NCBI RefSeq assembly: GCF_009193295.2 | Contig: NZ_CP059973.1 | Location: 5,580,001-5,644,000 of the forward strand | Source: Bacteroides luhongzhouii | GTDB lineage: Bacteria; Bacteroidota; Bacteroidia; Bacteroidales; Bacteroidaceae | Direction of reading: 5' to 3' | Length of the DNA stretch: 64,000 nt | In this document: piece by piece, positions 27,193 to 35,460 of the stretch | How the letters are laid out: each line of letters starts with the position of its first letter | Position numbering within the stretch: position 1 is the first letter of the stretch | Translations under genes and position numbers: made by a program | The notes under the pieces: generated by a model | Databases searched by the model: none | What the model saw: only the letters and a program-made list of their open reading frames with translations | Told to the model about the DNA's origin: nothing

Positions 27193-27268
27193 ATTTACGA
27201 TTGAAGTAACCTATAAAACGATCTAACCGATTGATACCAAATCCAATTCCAATCGTTCAATCGTAAAT
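27193..27268. repeat. 13-bp inverted repeat between ilvD and ilvB
   Basis: ATTTACGATTGAA (27193-27205) and TTCAATCGTAAAT (27256-27268) are exact reverse complements 50 bp apart. A partial extra copy (ATTTACGATTTGA) lies next to the ilvB start. It is AT-rich and has no U-tract, so it is unlikely to be a terminator. Confidence 0.6.
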
Positions 27269-27278
27269 CGCCTACTTA

Positions 27279-29078
27279 TTAAATTATTCTCACTGCTCCC
27301 TTATCGGCAGAGCTTACCATGCTGGCATACGCCTTCAGGCTCTTCGGTACATAACGGTCACGAGTGACAGGAGTCATCGGACGGGCCGCCAGTTCTTCAT
27401 CCGTTAGTCGCACGTTAATCTTCCGGGCCGGAATATCGATTTCGATAATGTCTCCATCCATAATTTTTCCGATATTACCTCCAGCTGCCGCTTCAGGAGA
27501 AATATGTCCGATACTCAATCCGGAAGTTCCACCACTGAAACGTCCGTCGGTAATCAAAGCACATTCTTTTCCGAGATGACGGGATTTTATATAAGAGGTA
27601 GGATAAAGCATTTCCTGCATACCGGGACCACCCTTCGGACCTTCGTGCGTAATGACGACGACGTCACCACTGACTACTCGGCCTCCAAGGATGCCTTCAC
27701 AAGCCGCTTCCTGAGAATCAAAAACTTTGGCAGGTCCGGTAAATTTCCAGATACTTTCGTCTACACCTGCTGTTTTTACTACACAACCGTCTTGAGCAAT
27801 ATTGCCTTTCAATACGGCCAGTCCGCCATCTTTGCTGTAAGCATGTTCCAAGTCACGGATACATCCGTTTGCACGGTCCTTATCCAGTTCCTTATAGTAC
27901 ATACCTTGTGAACCAAGTACGAGATTAAATTTATTTCCGGCTGCGCTCGAATATTTCTTAATTGCTTTTTCGCTCACATTCGGGCTGGTGATTGAATATT
28001 CATTAATGGCTTCTGCCAGTGACATTCCGTCTACCCGGCGAACGGATGTATCTATCAAACCGCCCTTTGCCAGTTCGTCCATAATGGCAATGATACCACC
28101 GGCACGGTTTACATCTTGAATATGATATTTCTGCGTATTGGGAGCCACCTTGCAGAGACAAGGAGTCTTGCGGGAAAGCATATCGATATCATCCATCTTA
28201 AAGTCTACCTCTGCTTCGTGTGCAACAGCTAACAGATGAAGAACCGTATTGGTAGAACCACCCATTGCTATATCCAGCGTCATGGCGTTCAGGAAAGCCT
28301 GACGGGTAGCGATGCTACGGGGAAGTACACTTTCGTCTCCTTCTTCATAATATAATTTTGCATTTTTCACGATCAGTTCCGCGGCGTCTTTGAAAAGCTG
28401 CGTACGGTTTTCGTGTGTCGCTACAATGGTTCCATTTCCGGGAAGAGCCAGTCCGATTGCTTCATTCAGGCAGTTCATCGAGTTGGCAGTAAACATACCG
28501 GAGCAGCATCCGCAAGTAGGGCAAGCATTTTGCTCGATATTCGCTACTTCCTGATCGCTAACACTTTCGTCCGCCGATTTAATCATCGCATCGATCAAAT
28601 CCAAGTGCTGGCCATTCCATTCTCCGGCTTCCATCGGACCACCCGATACAAATACAGCAGGAATATTCAGACGCATAGCCGCCATCAACATTCCGGGAGT
28701 GTTCTTATCGCAATTGCTGATACATACCATTGCATCTGCCTTGTGCGCATTAACCATATATTCTACACTGTCTGCAATGATGTCACGTGAAGGAAGCGAG
28801 TAAAGCATACCGTCATGTCCCATTGCTATACCATCGTCGATAGCTATTGTATTGAATTCCGCAGCGAAGCATCCCAGCTTCTCAATCTCCGCCTTCACCA
28901 GCTGACCGATTTCATGTAGGTGTACATGCCCCGGGACAAACTGTGTGAACGAATTGACGATAGCGATAATGGGTTTACCCATCTGATTCTTCTTCATGCC
29001 GTTGGCCGCCCACAATGCACGGGCTCCCGCCATCCGACGGCCTTGTGTACTAAACGAACTGCGTAATTGCTTTTTCAT
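27279..29078 (-). CDS. ilvD: Dihydroxy-acid dehydratase
   Basis: 599 aa. Iron-sulfur and active-site motifs are visible: [20 protein letters not shown] and [19 protein letters not shown], plus [12 protein letters not shown] and the C-terminal [23 protein letters not shown]. It dehydrates dihydroxy acids to 2-keto acids in Val and Ile synthesis and is oxygen-sensitive. It is the first structural gene of the operon, starting 22 bp after the attenuator stem. Its expression should follow the leader-peptide attenuation described at 29101-29255. The natural order ilvD-ilvB-ilvN-thioesterase-ilvC is kept on one strand. Confidence 0.96.
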   Translation of the reverse strand: MKKQLRSSFSTQGRRMAGARALWAANGMKKNQMGKPIIAIVNSFTQFVPGHVHLHEIGQLVKAEIEKLGCFAAEFNTIAIDDGIAMGHDGMLYSLPSRDIIADSVEYMVNAHKADAMVCISNCDKNTPGMLMAAMRLNIPAVFVSGGPMEAGEWNGQHLDLIDAMIKSADESVSDQEVANIEQNACPTCGCCSGMFTANSMNCLNEAIGLALPGNGTIVATHENRTQLFKDAAELIVKNAKLYYEEGDESVLPRSIATRQAFLNAMTLDIAMGGSTNTVLHLLAVAHEAEVDFKMDDIDMLSRKTPCLCKVAPNTQKYHIQDVNRAGGIIAIMDELAKGGLIDTSVRRVDGMSLAEAINEYSITSPNVSEKAIKKYSSAAGNKFNLVLGSQGMYYKELDKDRANGCIRDLEHAYSKDGGLAVLKGNIAQDGCVVKTAGVDESIWKFTGPAKVFDSQEAACEGILGGRVVSGDVVVITHEGPKGGPGMQEMLYPTSYIKSRHLGKECALITDGRFSGGTSGLSIGHISPEAAAGGNIGKIMDGDIIEIDIPARKINVRLTDEELAARPMTPVTRDRYVPKSLKAYASMVSSADKGAVRII

Positions 29079-29100
29079 TTCAATCTATCTTTTAATTAAA

Positions 29101-29181
29101 GAGCCTTCCTCACACAAGTGAGAAAGGCTCTAAATTCTATCTTTTATGGTACGAACACATACAACACAAAACCTTTCTCAC
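29101..29181 (-). promoter_or_regulatory. Transcription attenuator: terminator and competing antiterminator of the ilv operon
   Basis: On the minus strand GAGCCTTTCTCAC-TTGT-GTGAGGAAGGCTC (29130 to 29101) forms a 13-bp stem with one U-G pair, followed by UUUAAUU. The U-G would be a C-A mismatch in the opposite RNA, so the hairpin is built for the minus strand. The segment GUGAGAAAGG (29181 to 29172), which contains the leader peptide stop codon, is perfectly complementary to CCUUUCUCAC, the 5' arm of that terminator (29127 to 29118), over 10 bp. The two pairings exclude each other. A ribosome at the stop codon masks the antiterminator strand, and a ribosome stalled at the Val codons leaves it free. 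Confidence 0.88.
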
Positions 29182-29255
29182 GCTCTTGATGGGACCACCA
29201 CGACGCGAATAATATGCAAGACTGCTAGGTTAATAGATGTATGTAACATATTCAT
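29178..29255 (-). CDS. Putative ilv leader peptide (25 aa)
   Basis: A 25-codon frame (ATG at 29253-29255, UGA at 29178-29180) too short for usual gene finders. Eleven of 25 residues are Leu, Ile or Val: three Leu, three Ile and five Val. They are concentrated near the end in ...HIIRVVVVPSRA, with four consecutive Val codons (GTC GTG GTG GTC). The stop codon lies inside the antiterminator strand. This is the layout of classical attenuation peptides such as enterobacterial ilvL, with no sequence similarity needed. It starts about 20 nt after the predicted transcription start. An internal Met at codon 3 could also be used. Confidence 0.85.
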   Translation of the reverse strand: MNMLHTSINLAVLHIIRVVVVPSRA

Positions 29256-29281
29256 ATCTTCTTTTCTTTATTTTCGTGCTG

Positions 29282-29312
29282 CAAAGGTAAGGGCTTTTTT
29301 ATTATATCCAAA
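29282..29312 (-). promoter_or_regulatory. Promoter of the ilv leader and operon
   Basis: On the minus strand a -33 TTTG (29312-29309), exactly 19 bp and then TACCTTTG (29289-29282). This is a full match to the Bacteroides primary sigma consensus TTTG-N19-TAnnTTTG, the best promoter in the window. Confidence 0.85.
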
Positions 29313-29503
29313 CAAATCGAAGAAAAAAATCACTTAAAAGCTAATAATTGTAAGAAAAGAGAGGTATTATTTCTCTATTTTATCACTTAAAGGTTGAATT
29401 TACAACTATTATCTAACTGTACACCGCACTTTCTTTTTCTGACAAAAGCACTTAATAATCTGAAATTTACTCTCCCCATACCGGACCACAAGCAAATAAT
29501 TCG

Positions 29504-29511
29504 TATCTTTG
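29504..29511 (+). promoter_or_regulatory. Promoter -7 box for slyD
   Basis: TATCTTTG, 47 bp upstream of the slyD ATG. No -33 match at normal spacing. Confidence 0.5.
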
Positions 29512-29558
29512 CAGACCCGTATTTACGGGAATTATTAATCAGAAACAAAAAATATCAG

Positions 29559-30137
29559 ATGGAAACAGTAGAAAACAAGTACATTACCGTTGCATACAAA
29601 CTATATACAATGGAAGATGGTGAAAAAGAGTTGTTCGAAGAAGCAAAAGCAGAACATCCCTTTCAATTCATTTCAGGATTAGGAACAACACTCGAAGATT
29701 TCGAAAATCAGATAACAGCTCTTTCTAAAGGTGATAAATTTGATTTTACCATTCCGGCAGATAAGGCTTACGGACAATATGACGAACAACACGTTATTGA
29801 CCTCCCCAAAAATATCTTTGAAATAGATGGCAAATTTGACAGCGAACGTATTAAAGAAGGTAACATCGTACCTTTGATGACAGGAGACGGTCAGCGCGTA
29901 AATGCCAGCGTAGTAGAAATCAAACCGGATGTTGTAGTAGTTGACCTCAATCACCCGTTGGCTGGTGCCGACCTGATTTTCGAAGGTGAAATACTGGAAA
30001 GCCGTCCTGCTACCAACGAAGAAATCCAGGAACTTGTGAAAATGATGAGTGGCGAAGGTGGTTGCAGTTGCGGATGCGACAGCTGCGGTGATGGCTGTGG
30101 CGACGACTGCGGTTGCGAAGGCGGACACTGTCATTAA
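29559..30137 (+). CDS. slyD: SlyD-type FKBP peptidyl-prolyl isomerase with metal-binding tail
   Basis: 192 aa from the ATG at 29559 (METVENKYITVAYKLY). An upstream in-frame ATG at 29394 precedes the promoter and is rejected. The FKBP core is split by an IF chaperone domain as in SlyD: FISGLGTTLEDFENQITALSKGDKFDFTIPADKAYG, then VIDLPKNIF, then the second FKBP part with VDLNHPLAGADLIFEGEI. The C-terminus is rich in Cys, Gly, Asp and His (GGCSCGCDSCGDGCGDDCG... ending GGHCH), a likely nickel or zinc site. It folds proteins and may handle metal in the cytoplasm. It is a single gene, divergent from ilv and convergent with the next gene. Confidence 0.92.
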   Translation: METVENKYITVAYKLYTMEDGEKELFEEAKAEHPFQFISGLGTTLEDFENQITALSKGDKFDFTIPADKAYGQYDEQHVIDLPKNIFEIDGKFDSERIKEGNIVPLMTGDGQRVNASVVEIKPDVVVVDLNHPLAGADLIFEGEILESRPATNEEIQELVKMMSGEGGCSCGCDSCGDGCGDDCGCEGGHCH

Positions 30138-30154
30138 TTGAAGTATTAAGTATA

Positions 30155-30210
30155 AAGTATTAAGTATTAATTTCGTGCGGATATAGCCGGAGTTTTAATA
30201 CTTAATACTT
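30155..30210. terminator. AT-rich bidirectional terminator-like inverted repeat
   Basis: A 16-bp perfect inverted repeat, AAGTATTAAGTATTAA (30155-30170) and its complement (30195-30210), around a 24-nt loop between convergent slyD and the UPF0597 gene. Extra tandem copies of AGTATTA surround it. Confidence 0.6.
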
Positions 30211-30228
30211 GCTACCTAATACTTAAAA

Positions 30229-31515
30229 TCAGCATCCTTTGTGCGTCATGATATCAAGTACCATTTTATCCGTTTCGTTCATGGCTTGCGAGCCGATTCT
30301 TGTCAGGTTACGGATACTTTGGTCTACATCTTCATCTATAATCCCTTCTACGGAAGTTACGCAACGGTCCTCCATTGCCATCATGGCAGACAGTACAGCT
30401 GTCGAAACTCCGGTGGTTACTTTCAAAGCACAACTCGGTTTTGCACCGTCACAAATCATTCCTGTCAGATTGGCAATCATATTTTGAACAGCGAAGGCAA
30501 CTTGGTTATAACTTCCTCCCATCAACCAGGTGATTCCACAACTGGAACCTGTGGCAGCTACCACACAACCACACAAAGCAGACAGACGTCCCAAACTTTG
30601 TTTGATATATATAACAGTGAGATGACTTAGCATTAAAGCACGGATCAGTTCCTCTTCACTTTTTCCGTTTTCTTCCGCAAAAACAACAACAGGAAGTGTA
30701 GCAGATATTCCCTGATTACCGCTGCCGGAATTACTCATTACAGGAATCATAGCACCAGCCATACGGGCATCGCAAGCAGCCGACGTATAAGAGAGGATAT
30801 GAGAAAACACGCTATCTCCCATCACTTTATGTTCATAAGTCCCCCGAAGCATTTTACCTAAAGAATGTCCGTAGTTACCTTTAAAGGCTTGCTCGGCAGC
30901 AGCTTTGTTCAATCGGGCTGTATCAAGGATGAAGCGGATTTCATCTAGCGGAGCAGTCAGTGCAAAATCATAGACCTTGCGCAAGTTTAGTTCGAGCGAA
31001 GCATCTTCCTCTTCCTCGCTGACTGTCTGTTGCTTGTCGAGCAACGTTTGTTCATCTTTTGCTATATATATAAAGGTAGTATGTCCACCGGCAATGATGG
31101 CTTTAGCCATTGTATCTCCCATTTTACAGATCACTTCGATATAAAGCTTTTCCGTAATATCTTCTTTTAGAGAAATACAAATCCGTTTTTCTGCGATAAA
31201 CTGTTTTCCCTGTTCTACCGCTTCCGGCGTACAATCCCTCAACACCTCCAACTGATAATCTGATTTGCCTATCAACGCACCCAAAGCAACCGCTATGGGA
31301 AGTCCGACCATACCCGTTCCCGGGATTCCGACTCCCATGGCATTCTTTAATATATTGGCACTTAACAGGACTTCTATCTTCTCCGGTTTCGCCCCCAGTG
31401 TTTCGGCAGCTTTAGCTACACAAAGCGCCACTGCGATAGGTTCCGTACATCCGATAGCTGGAATGACCTCTCTCTTAATCAATTCTATAATTTGCCTTCT
31501 TTCTGATTCAGTCAT
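30229..31515 (-). CDS. UPF0597 family protein, L-cysteine desulfidase / L-serine dehydratase-like (CyuA-type)
   Basis: 428 aa. It belongs to the UPF0597 family that includes E. coli CyuA (YhaM) and archaeal cysteine desulfidase. The N-terminal VIPAIGCTEPIAVAL supplies the likely catalytic Cys, and later Cys residues in LCGCVVAATGSSCGITW and ICDGAKPSCALKV could bind the iron-sulfur cluster. GNSGSGNQG-like segments (MSNSGSGNQGISAT) are typical. Predicted reaction: cysteine to pyruvate, ammonia and sulfide, or the serine equivalent. It is a single gene, with 133 bp divergent from the PCMD lipoprotein. Confidence 0.82.
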   Translation of the reverse strand: MTESERRQIIELIKREVIPAIGCTEPIAVALCVAKAAETLGAKPEKIEVLLSANILKNAMGVGIPGTGMVGLPIAVALGALIGKSDYQLEVLRDCTPEAVEQGKQFIAEKRICISLKEDITEKLYIEVICKMGDTMAKAIIAGGHTTFIYIAKDEQTLLDKQQTVSEEEEDASLELNLRKVYDFALTAPLDEIRFILDTARLNKAAAEQAFKGNYGHSLGKMLRGTYEHKVMGDSVFSHILSYTSAACDARMAGAMIPVMSNSGSGNQGISATLPVVVFAEENGKSEEELIRALMLSHLTVIYIKQSLGRLSALCGCVVAATGSSCGITWLMGGSYNQVAFAVQNMIANLTGMICDGAKPSCALKVTTGVSTAVLSAMMAMEDRCVTSVEGIIDEDVDQSIRNLTRIGSQAMNETDKMVLDIMTHKGC

Positions 31516-31648
31516 GGACTTATAAGTTTTGGTTCCACAAAAATAGGAAATTCTTTCTTTTCCAACACTCTATAATGAACAAATAAAATCTCATATTGTT
31601 ATAAAATCTCCCATACGCTAAACTTTAACAGAAAGAATTGATAGAAAA

Positions 31649-32734
31649 ATGAAAGCGAAACACGTGATTATCTATTTGCTACTAGCAATTGTATCCTCCT
31701 CATGTATCCGCGAAGAAGCCCTCAATGCAGAAGCAGACATATTAAGTTGCATATTACCGGGAGTAACCATGACAACCAGTCCTATTATTAACAATAATTC
31801 CATAACTATCTTTGTCGGTCCGGGAACTGATATTTCAGAACTCAAGCCTGAATTTACATTAACTCCAGGAGCTACGATCAGTCCGCTTAGCGGCACGGAA
31901 CGAAATTTCAATACCCCACAGAAATATACTGTCACAGCCGCTGATGGCGTTTGGGAAAAAGCATATACCGTATCGGTGATCGACACGGAACTTGCCACAA
32001 ACTATAATTTCGAAGATACACTTGGTGGAAAGAAGTACTACATATTTGTGGAACGCGAAAGAGATAAAGTAGTAATGGAATGGGCCAGCGGAAATGCGGG
32101 TTATGCCATGACCGGAGTAGCCAAAACAGCCGATGATTATCCCACTTTCCAAATAACGGACGGGAAAGCCGGCAAATGCCTCTCTCTAGTGACACGCAGT
32201 ACCGGATTCTTCGGTCAGCTAGCAGGAATGCCTATTGCGGCAGGAAATCTGTTTATCGGCTCTTTCGATGTGAATAACGCTATGAGCAATCCGCTGAAAG
32301 CAACCAAATTCGGGCTCCCTTTCCGGCATGTACCCACTTATCTGGCAGGTTATTATAAATACAAAGCAGGAGATCAGTTTACAGAGGGAGGAAAGCCTGT
32401 GAACGGGAAACGGGACATCTGTGACATATATGCCATCATGTACGAAACCAGCGAATCCGTTCCTACTCTTGACGGAACGAATGCATTCACCAGTCCGAAC
32501 CTGATTTCAACGGCACGGATTGATGATGCCAAAGAAACGAACGAATGGACTTACTTTAAACTTCCTTTTATCACTCTCCCCGGAAAATTCATAGATAAGG
32601 AGAAGCTAAGGGATGGGAAATATAATATAGCCATCGTGTTCACCTCAAGCCTGGAAGGAGATCATTTTAACGGAGCAATCGGAAGTACATTACTAATCGA
32701 TGAAGCCGAGTTAATCTATCACTCGGAAAATTAG
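31649..32734 (+). CDS. Surface lipoprotein with PCMD domain
   Basis: 361 aa. The lipoprotein signal peptide ends in IVSSSCIREE, with the lipid-bearing Cys at about residue 19 and acidic residues close behind, as in exported Bacteroidetes surface lipoproteins. An N-terminal Ig-like stretch (about 30-110: TIFVGPGTDISELKPEF, YTVTAADGVWEKAYTVSV) is followed by a PCMD (putative carbohydrate metabolism) domain. That domain contains LFIGSFDVNNAMSNPLKATKFGLPF, YYKYKAGDQF and the closing LLIDEAEL strand. The domain is thought to bind glycan; no enzyme activity is evident. The stop is 30 bp before the start of the outer-membrane protein, so the two form an operon. Confidence 0.85.
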   Translation: MKAKHVIIYLLLAIVSSSCIREEALNAEADILSCILPGVTMTTSPIINNNSITIFVGPGTDISELKPEFTLTPGATISPLSGTERNFNTPQKYTVTAADGVWEKAYTVSVIDTELATNYNFEDTLGGKKYYIFVERERDKVVMEWASGNAGYAMTGVAKTADDYPTFQITDGKAGKCLSLVTRSTGFFGQLAGMPIAAGNLFIGSFDVNNAMSNPLKATKFGLPFRHVPTYLAGYYKYKAGDQFTEGGKPVNGKRDICDIYAIMYETSESVPTLDGTNAFTSPNLISTARIDDAKETNEWTYFKLPFITLPGKFIDKEKLRDGKYNIAIVFTSSLEGDHFNGAIGSTLLIDEAELIYHSEN

Positions 32735-32763
32735 TGGGATTAAATAACTTTATAACAACAATC

Positions 32764-33552
32764 ATGATAAAAATCTATCCGTATATATTCAGTTTACTAG
32801 CCTGTATAGGAATAGCTCTCCCCGGCTATTCACAGGTAGACCGAAATGAAACACTGATCCGTTCCGCCCTTCACGGACTGGAATATGAGATCAAAGCAGG
32901 TTTCAGCATTGGCGGCACGGCTCCGCTTCCCCTTCCGGTAGAAATCCGTTCGATTGACGGATATAACCCGACGCTGGCCATCAGCATAGGGGGCGAAGTG
33001 ACCAAATGGATTGCCGTTCAGAACAAGCTCGGAATCATAGTCGGACTCCGGCTCGAAAACAAAGCAATGACCACCGAAGCCACCGTGAAGAATTACAATA
33101 TGGAAATTCTCGGGCAGGGAGGTGAAAGAATCAGCGGAGTATGGACGGGCGGAGTGAAAACCAAAGTACATACCGCCGGACTGACCATACCTCTAATGGC
33201 CACCTACAAACTAAGTAACCGATGGAACATCAAAGCCGGACCTTATTTCTCCTATCTGCTTTCAAGAGAATTTTCAGGTCATGTGTACGAAGGATATTTG
33301 CGGGAAGATGATCCTACCGGTCCGAAAGTAGAGTTTACCGACGGCAAAATTGCAACCTACGATTTCTCGGACGACTTGAGACATTTTCAGTGGGGATTAC
33401 AGGTGGGAGCCGGATGGCGAGCTTTCAAGCACCTCAATGTGTACGCTGATCTCACCTGGGGATTGAACGATATATTTAAAAACGATTTTAATACAATCAC
33501 TTTTGCAATGTACCCCATCTATTTAAACATAGGTTTTGGGTACGCATTTTAA
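32764..33552 (+). CDS. Outer-membrane beta-barrel protein (PorT-like)
   Basis: 262 aa from the ATG at 32764 (MIKIYPYIFSLLACIGIALPGYSQ, a good signal peptide). A GTG frame start at 32734 overlaps the previous stop codon and would spoil the signal. Alternating hydrophobic strands (ISIGGEVTKWIAVQNKLGI, LSNRWNIKAGPYFSYLLS, LQVGAGWRAFKHLNVYADL) and the terminal aromatic NIGFGYAF fit an eight-stranded PorT/outer-membrane barrel. It is cotranscribed with the PCMD lipoprotein, which is likely its surface partner. The ligand is unknown. Confidence 0.82.
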   Translation: MIKIYPYIFSLLACIGIALPGYSQVDRNETLIRSALHGLEYEIKAGFSIGGTAPLPLPVEIRSIDGYNPTLAISIGGEVTKWIAVQNKLGIIVGLRLENKAMTTEATVKNYNMEILGQGGERISGVWTGGVKTKVHTAGLTIPLMATYKLSNRWNIKAGPYFSYLLSREFSGHVYEGYLREDDPTGPKVEFTDGKIATYDFSDDLRHFQWGLQVGAGWRAFKHLNVYADLTWGLNDIFKNDFNTITFAMYPIYLNIGFGYAF

Positions 33553-33569
33553 ACTTCACTGCAGATAAT

Positions 33570-33633
33570 ACGCGGATTCACACTGATTATTTATATTAAT
33601 AGTCTCTATTTTATAATCTGTATGAATCCGCGT
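33570..33633. repeat. REP-like inverted repeat of the GCGGATTCA type
   Basis: ACGCGGATTCAcACtGATTAT (33570-33590) and its complement (33613-33633) match at 19 of 21 positions around a 22-nt loop, between convergent genes. Repeats of this wording (ccgcGGATTcac) recur between genes in Bacteroides genomes from what I recall. It probably also serves as a bidirectional terminator. Confidence 0.65.
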
Positions 33634-33654
33634 GTCCTGTGATAAAAAAGAAGA

Positions 33655-34221
33655 TTAATTGCCACCAGGCTCTGCCACCTGTTTCACTCCGGAATAGGTC
33701 ACTTTTACAGTCTGTTGCAATGTAGGCACTTTCACGTTAATGGTCATGTCTGCATTTCCATCTTCTACCGTTCCCGTAACAGTTACAGGACAAGTACCCA
33801 AAGAAGCAGCATTTCCCTCAAACGTAAGGTCCTGCTGTCCGGTAAACGTAGACACCCCTTCCCCCTTCTTCACTTCACATTTATCAACAACAATATCTCC
33901 AAACTTCAGAATCTGTTGATTGATAAACAATTCAAAATCCTTCAGTTCAATCTTCACTTCCGTATTGCTGACCTGCGATAGGGTGATAAACTTCTCTATT
34001 CCATCCCCTATGACAATTTCCTGGTCAGAGCCATCCGGTATCATGGATATATCCAGATTTCCCCAATACGTTCCGACTACATCCGGAGCCGTTATCGCAG
34101 CTTCTTCTTCAGGAGGATTCCCATTATCCTTGTTATCACTGTCGTCATCATCACTGCTACAAGCAGCAAAGAAAGTAAGAGAGCAGACTAATGCTAATAA
34201 ATACAATAGATTCTTTTTCAT
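33655..34221 (-). CDS. Lipoprotein with calycin-like domain
   Basis: 188 aa. Signal peptide and lipobox LTFFAAC with Cys at about residue 21, then SSDDDDSD, an acidic run of the type that directs lipoproteins to the cell surface in Bacteroidetes. The rest is beta-rich, beginning with VVGTYWGNLDI, consistent with the small calycin-like (lipocalin-fold) domain found in Bacteroides lipoproteins. No catalytic residues are evident. Single gene, divergent from aroC; the function is unknown, possibly binding a small hydrophobic ligand. Confidence 0.75.
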   Translation of the reverse strand: MKKNLLYLLALVCSLTFFAACSSDDDDSDNKDNGNPPEEEAAITAPDVVGTYWGNLDISMIPDGSDQEIVIGDGIEKFITLSQVSNTEVKIELKDFELFINQQILKFGDIVVDKCEVKKGEGVSTFTGQQDLTFEGNAASLGTCPVTVTGTVEDGNADMTINVKVPTLQQTVKVTYSGVKQVAEPGGN

Positions 34222-34346
34222 ACGTCTTTGGTTTAGTTATTATAATAAACTTCGTCCCTTATAAACTAAAAAGAAGAAAAAAGGTTCAATATGCTTCCTT
34301 TTTCGAAGATATTTCGAGTTCACAACTTTCTTATCGAAAACTTTGT

Positions 34347-34354
34347 TATATTTG
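34347..34354 (+). promoter_or_regulatory. Promoter -7 box for aroC
   Basis: TATATTTG (TAnnTTTG), 29 bp upstream of the aroC ATG, which also rules out the longer frame starting at 34291. Confidence 0.5.
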
Positions 34355-34383
34355 CATATAGTAATTTTAAAAAAGCCACAACT

Positions 34384-35460
34384 ATGTTTAATTCATTTGG
34401 CAATATCTTTCGGCTCACAAGTTTCGGTGAGTCTCATGGAAAAGGAGTTGGAGGAGTGATTGACGGATTTCCGGCAGGAATTATCATCGACGAAGAATTT
34501 GTACAACAAGAACTTAATCGTCGCCGTCCGGGACAATCTATTCTTACTACTGCACGTAAAGAACCCGATAAAGTTGAGTTTCTTTCAGGTATTTTTGAAG
34601 GGAAATCCACCGGATGCCCTATTGGCTTTATCGTTTGGAATGAAAACCAACACTCCAATGACTACAACAATCTGAAAAATGTATATCGTCCTTCACACGC
34701 TGATTACACGTACACAGTAAAGTACGGAATCCGTGACCACCGTGGCGGCGGACGTTCTTCCGCACGCGAAACGATTTCACGCGTGGTAGCCGGCGCATTG
34801 GCCAAGTTAGCGCTTCGTCAACTGGGTATCAGCATCACTGCTTATACTTCGCAGGTGGGTCCTATCAAGCTAGAGGGCACTTACTCGGATTACGATCTCG
34901 ATTTGATAGAAACAAACGATGTGCGTTGTCCGGACCCGGAAAAAGCAAAAGAAATGGCAGACCTTATATATAAAGTGAAGGGGGAAGGTGACACCATCGG
35001 CGGCACACTGACCTGCGTCATCAAGGGATGCCCCATCGGACTGGGACAACCTGTTTTCGGCAAGCTCCATGCAGCCTTGGGCAACGCAATGTTAAGCATC
35101 AACGCTGCCAAAGCATTCGAATACGGTGAAGGATTCAAGGGACTGAAAATGAAAGGTTCCGAACAGAACGATGTTTTCTATAATAACAACGGACGCATCG
35201 AGACACATACCAATCACTCCGGAGGTATTCAGGGAGGATTGAGTAATGGTCAGGATATCTATTTCCGTGTAGTATTCAAACCTATTGCAACATTGCTGAT
35301 GGAACAAGAAACCGTCAACATTGATGGTATCGACACCACCCTGAAAGCACGCGGACGCCATGACGCTTGTGTACTGCCCCGTGCCGTGCCTATCGTAGAA
35401 GCAATGACCGCCATGACCATACTTGATTATTACTTATTGGATAAAACGACGCAACTATAA
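34384..35460 (+). CDS. aroC: Chorismate synthase
   Basis: 358 aa from the ATG at 34384 ([28 protein letters not shown]). Family signatures are all present: GESHGKG, the Arg-rich FMN/phosphate region ([32 protein letters not shown]) and the C-terminal [18 protein letters not shown]. It turns EPSP into chorismate, the branch point of aromatic amino acids and menaquinone, with reduced FMN. The stop codon overlaps the start of the following dipeptidase by 1 bp, so the two are translationally coupled. No amino-acid leader peptide was seen upstream. Confidence 0.97.
   Translation: MFNSFGNIFRLTSFGESHGKGVGGVIDGFPAGIIIDEEFVQQELNRRRPGQSILTTARKEPDKVEFLSGIFEGKSTGCPIGFIVWNENQHSNDYNNLKNVYRPSHADYTYTVKYGIRDHRGGGRSSARETISRVVAGALAKLALRQLGISITAYTSQVGPIKLEGTYSDYDLDLIETNDVRCPDPEKAKEMADLIYKVKGEGDTIGGTLTCVIKGCPIGLGQPVFGKLHAALGNAMLSINAAKAFEYGEGFKGLKMKGSEQNDVFYNNNGRIETHTNHSGGIQGGLSNGQDIYFRVVFKPIATLLMEQETVNIDGIDTTLKARGRHDACVLPRAVPIVEAMTAMTILDYYLLDKTTQL

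Noticed and set aside
30155..30210. Mobile element remnant suggested by AGTATTA repeats
   Set aside because: No transposase or target duplication; position between convergent genes fits a terminator or simple repeat.
34222..34383. Amino-acid leader peptide upstream of aroC
   Set aside because: No short frame enriched in aromatic codons and no terminator/antiterminator pair was seen.
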